Positions 61,894 to 64,000 of a DNA stretch of 64,000 nt are shown here, piece after piece. The notes below the pieces were generated by a model. It did not search any database. It had not been told where the DNA came from and saw only the letters and a list, made by a program, of their open reading frames with translations. Within the stretch, counting starts at the first letter, position 1. The number at the start of each line of letters is the position of its first letter. The DNA comes from an uncultured Synechococcaceae cyanobacterium. Its GTDB lineage: Bacteria > Cyanobacteriota > Cyanobacteriia > PCC-6307 > Cyanobiaceae. Both the position numbers and the translations under genes were made by a program. The DNA lies in contig CACPJY010000003.1 in assembly GCA_902634405.1 (NCBI GenBank), forward strand, positions 62,001 to 126,000, given 5' to 3'.

Positions 61894-62802
61894 TCAAAAC
61901 TTAGTCCCCAGCTTTAACCTATAGATGTGCTCTTCACTAGGCTCCTTTATCTGGTCATAAATATTTTCATAACTCACAGTTGTGTAAAGATCTGATTGAC
62001 TAGACGGAAAGAATCGTATTGTTGTTAAAAACCTATTGCTAACATATGAGTAACTTGAAAATTGATTATTATATTTATTTTCGAGCAAAAACTCTAATTT
62101 TTTATTTATAGCCCATTTAAAATCTGTCCCAAATGAAGCACCTGGCTCCATATCTCCACAGCTTGATACTTTATAGCAATCTCCTCCTCCATCAATCCAC
62201 TCTAGGGATGGGCCAGCAGATAATCTAAGTTTGATTTGGTTGTTTTTAATTAACGCGTAAGCGATACCTGCTGATGAATTAACATCATTCACCCCTACTT
62301 TATTTAATGAATTGTATTCATAATCAGTGGAAAAGTACGAGGTCCATAAATCACCTATTGATCTGTCATACCTAATCTTAGTAAAAGATTTATTTACTCC
62401 AACAACAGTTTCCTTCTGTGCTTCTGATGTTTGTTTAAAATCATATCGGCTACCTAAATTTAATTCTGTTTTTTTATCCTGATATTTTGTATTAATCTCT
62501 AGCAAGTATCCTAATGAATTACTTAATTGTGTACTAGAGCCATCTAAACCGAATTCAAAATTACTAGACCATGTCTTGATCTTAGGATAAACAATAAAAG
62601 ATGTTTTTAATTCTATTTTACCCAAAAAGTCATGTAGAATTACTTTGATATCACCAGTACTTTCTTCTTTTAATAATTTGCCAGAGATTGAATCACCATT
62701 AATAAGCTTAAATATAACCTTCTCGGCATTCGCGGGTCCTGAAAAACATCCCAGACAGATTGCAGAAAACAACGAAAGGGGAAAGGATTTGAGAGCCTTC
62801 AA
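61894..62802 (-). CDS. DUF481-like outer-membrane protein
   Basis: Signal peptide, 'LINGDSISGKLLKE', many amphipathic beta strands with terminal 'YRLKLGTKF'. Confidence 0.8.
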   Translation of the reverse strand: MKALKSFPLSLFSAICLGCFSGPANAEKVIFKLINGDSISGKLLKEESTGDIKVILHDFLGKIELKTSFIVYPKIKTWSSNFEFGLDGSSTQLSNSLGYLLEINTKYQDKKTELNLGSRYDFKQTSEAQKETVVGVNKSFTKIRYDRSIGDLWTSYFSTDYEYNSLNKVGVNDVNSSAGIAYALIKNNQIKLRLSAGPSLEWIDGGGDCYKVSSCGDMEPGASFGTDFKWAINKKLEFLLENKYNNQFSSYSYVSNRFLTTIRFFPSSQSDLYTTVSYENIYDQIKEPSEEHIYRLKLGTKF

Positions 62803-63066
62803 GGATTAATTTGCTTCTTGTCTCCTAAGATGGGTCATAAGCTAGCCAATAGCTAGAAATTTTTAAGAAATATCTTTAACTCAATTTTTCCTAACTGAAA
62901 TTAAAATTGTTCTGAAAGGAAAGGCTTTCAAACTTTTTCAAGGAGGTTCAAAAGCCTCTAATGAAAAAATTCAAGTAAATTGACATATGAGAAATAATTT
63001 AATGTTTAAACTCGCACTACTTTCAAAATTTGTCTGCATTATCAGATAGATATATAGATATAAGGT

Positions 63067-63531
63067 TCAGTTTCTCAACCAATTGGCCAATGCCTTCTCA
63101 GGGTTCTTAATTTCCTCAATCGATGTATAGAAGTAATCTTCCCAGTTAGAAGAAGGCATACCTGCAAAAAGCATCAAGTTGAGTGGATAATCTTCTGAAT
63201 CAGAGCACTTTCTGAAGTCATCACGGAATAGAAAGGTTGGTTTTCTCAAGGCAATTGCGAGACCCAGTTCAACCATTACTCCTTCATCAGGTGGGGTGCC
63301 ATTAACTATGGCAAAGATAGCATCTGAGTTTTTCACATCATGAACATCAGCCATTGCTACTTTGTATGCCCAACCTGACTGAGAGCAATCAACTTGGTTA
63401 TTGCGTTGGAATGGCTCCAACACTTCAGCACCTAACGACTCAAGACTAGATACAAAATCCGGGAGTAGTCTCATCTTCCATTGCCGTGAGAAGCCATAAG
63501 GAGAAGCTAAGTAGATTGTTTTTTTACTCAC
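63067..63531 (-). CDS. nucleoside 2-deoxyribosyltransferase-like protein
   Basis: 'IYLASPYGFSRQWKMRLLPDFVSSLESLGAEVLEPF...DVHDVKNSDAIFAIVNGTPPDEGVMVELGLAIALRKPTFLFRDDF'. Confidence 0.85.
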   Translation of the reverse strand: MSKKTIYLASPYGFSRQWKMRLLPDFVSSLESLGAEVLEPFQRNNQVDCSQSGWAYKVAMADVHDVKNSDAIFAIVNGTPPDEGVMVELGLAIALRKPTFLFRDDFRKCSDSEDYPLNLMLFAGMPSSNWEDYFYTSIEEIKNPEKALANWLRN

Positions 63532-63925
63532 TACTTTTAGCCCTTGAACTTTTGTACGACTTCATGTCTAACTCACAACGACCTCTATTTTCCCATGGAA
63601 AAACAAGCCACTCATCAAGACTAGTTACTTCGATAGCATTCCACCACTCAGGAGTGATTTTGCTATACCAAACAAAAGTGGTTATATCACGAACGTCATG
63701 TACTTGAGACAGAGTTTTACCTGTTTCATAAACATCATCAACCACAAGGCAACGAGCTTGTGGTTCCTCAAGCCAAGGAATATTCAATGAATGACTCATT
63801 GCTACTGCTAAGCAAAGACCACCTCTAGGGAGACCATACACTCCGGAAAAATTTTTGTGCTTGCATGCTGCCGTCATAGAGGTGATACAAGAATCAAAGT
63901 CATCCCAACTAAGTATTCTCATCAA
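63524..63925 (-). CDS. phosphoribosyltransferase-like protein
   Basis: 'GVYGLPRGGLCLAVAMSHSLNIPWL...RCLVVDDVYETGKTL' PRPP-binding motif. Confidence 0.85.
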   Translation of the reverse strand: MMRILSWDDFDSCITSMTAACKHKNFSGVYGLPRGGLCLAVAMSHSLNIPWLEEPQARCLVVDDVYETGKTLSQVHDVRDITTFVWYSKITPEWWNAIEVTSLDEWLVFPWENRGRCELDMKSYKSSRAKSSE

Positions 63926-64000
63926 TATTCAACCTGGTAAAATTCTTGCATTATCATAAATAAAATTTTATTTATCGGAGCTGAAAAGCTAATATTTTTG

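Overview
This AT-rich window of about 64 kb looks chromosomal and comes from a low-light-adapted marine picocyanobacterium (Prochlorococcus-like). Support: four full-length pcb chlorophyll-binding antenna genes, a flavodoxin/pcb pair, a minimal Hli protein, DUF4278 peptides, a Nif11-type peptide, and many short membrane proteins. I saw no tRNA, rRNA, transposase, integrase or CRISPR array. Recognisable blocks: pstS with a decayed arsR next to it (3.9-5.3 kb); tandem pcb genes with conserved leaders (7.8-11.1 kb); a complete glucosylglycerate (GGA) synthesis and turnover locus (14.2-19.1 kb), flanked on both sides by structured leaders resembling the glutamine-sensing 'Downstream-peptide' riboswitch, each followed by a DUF4278 micro-protein; isiB and an iron-stress-type pcb (21.4-23.5 kb); purT (31-32 kb) and purU (52-53 kb); a MetY-type sulfhydrylase (37.1-38.4 kb); a SIS isomerase plus split transketolase cassette (42.3-44.6 kb); a GT2, radical-SAM/B12 and 2OG-oxygenase group (47.2-51.1 kb); DUF3721 proteins (51.3-52.0 kb); an OsmC-cupin fusion with no canonical start codon (60.8-61.7 kb); and a deoxyribosyltransferase-like/PRTase pair at the end. 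The strongest lead for an undescribed system is the GGA locus bracketed by two riboswitch-peptide cassettes. Secondary leads are a two-member family of RHH-like proteins with a shared unknown C-terminal domain, several short-protein families lacking assigned functions, and the SIS/split-transketolase operon. All calls are from reading sequence by eye; no searches were run.
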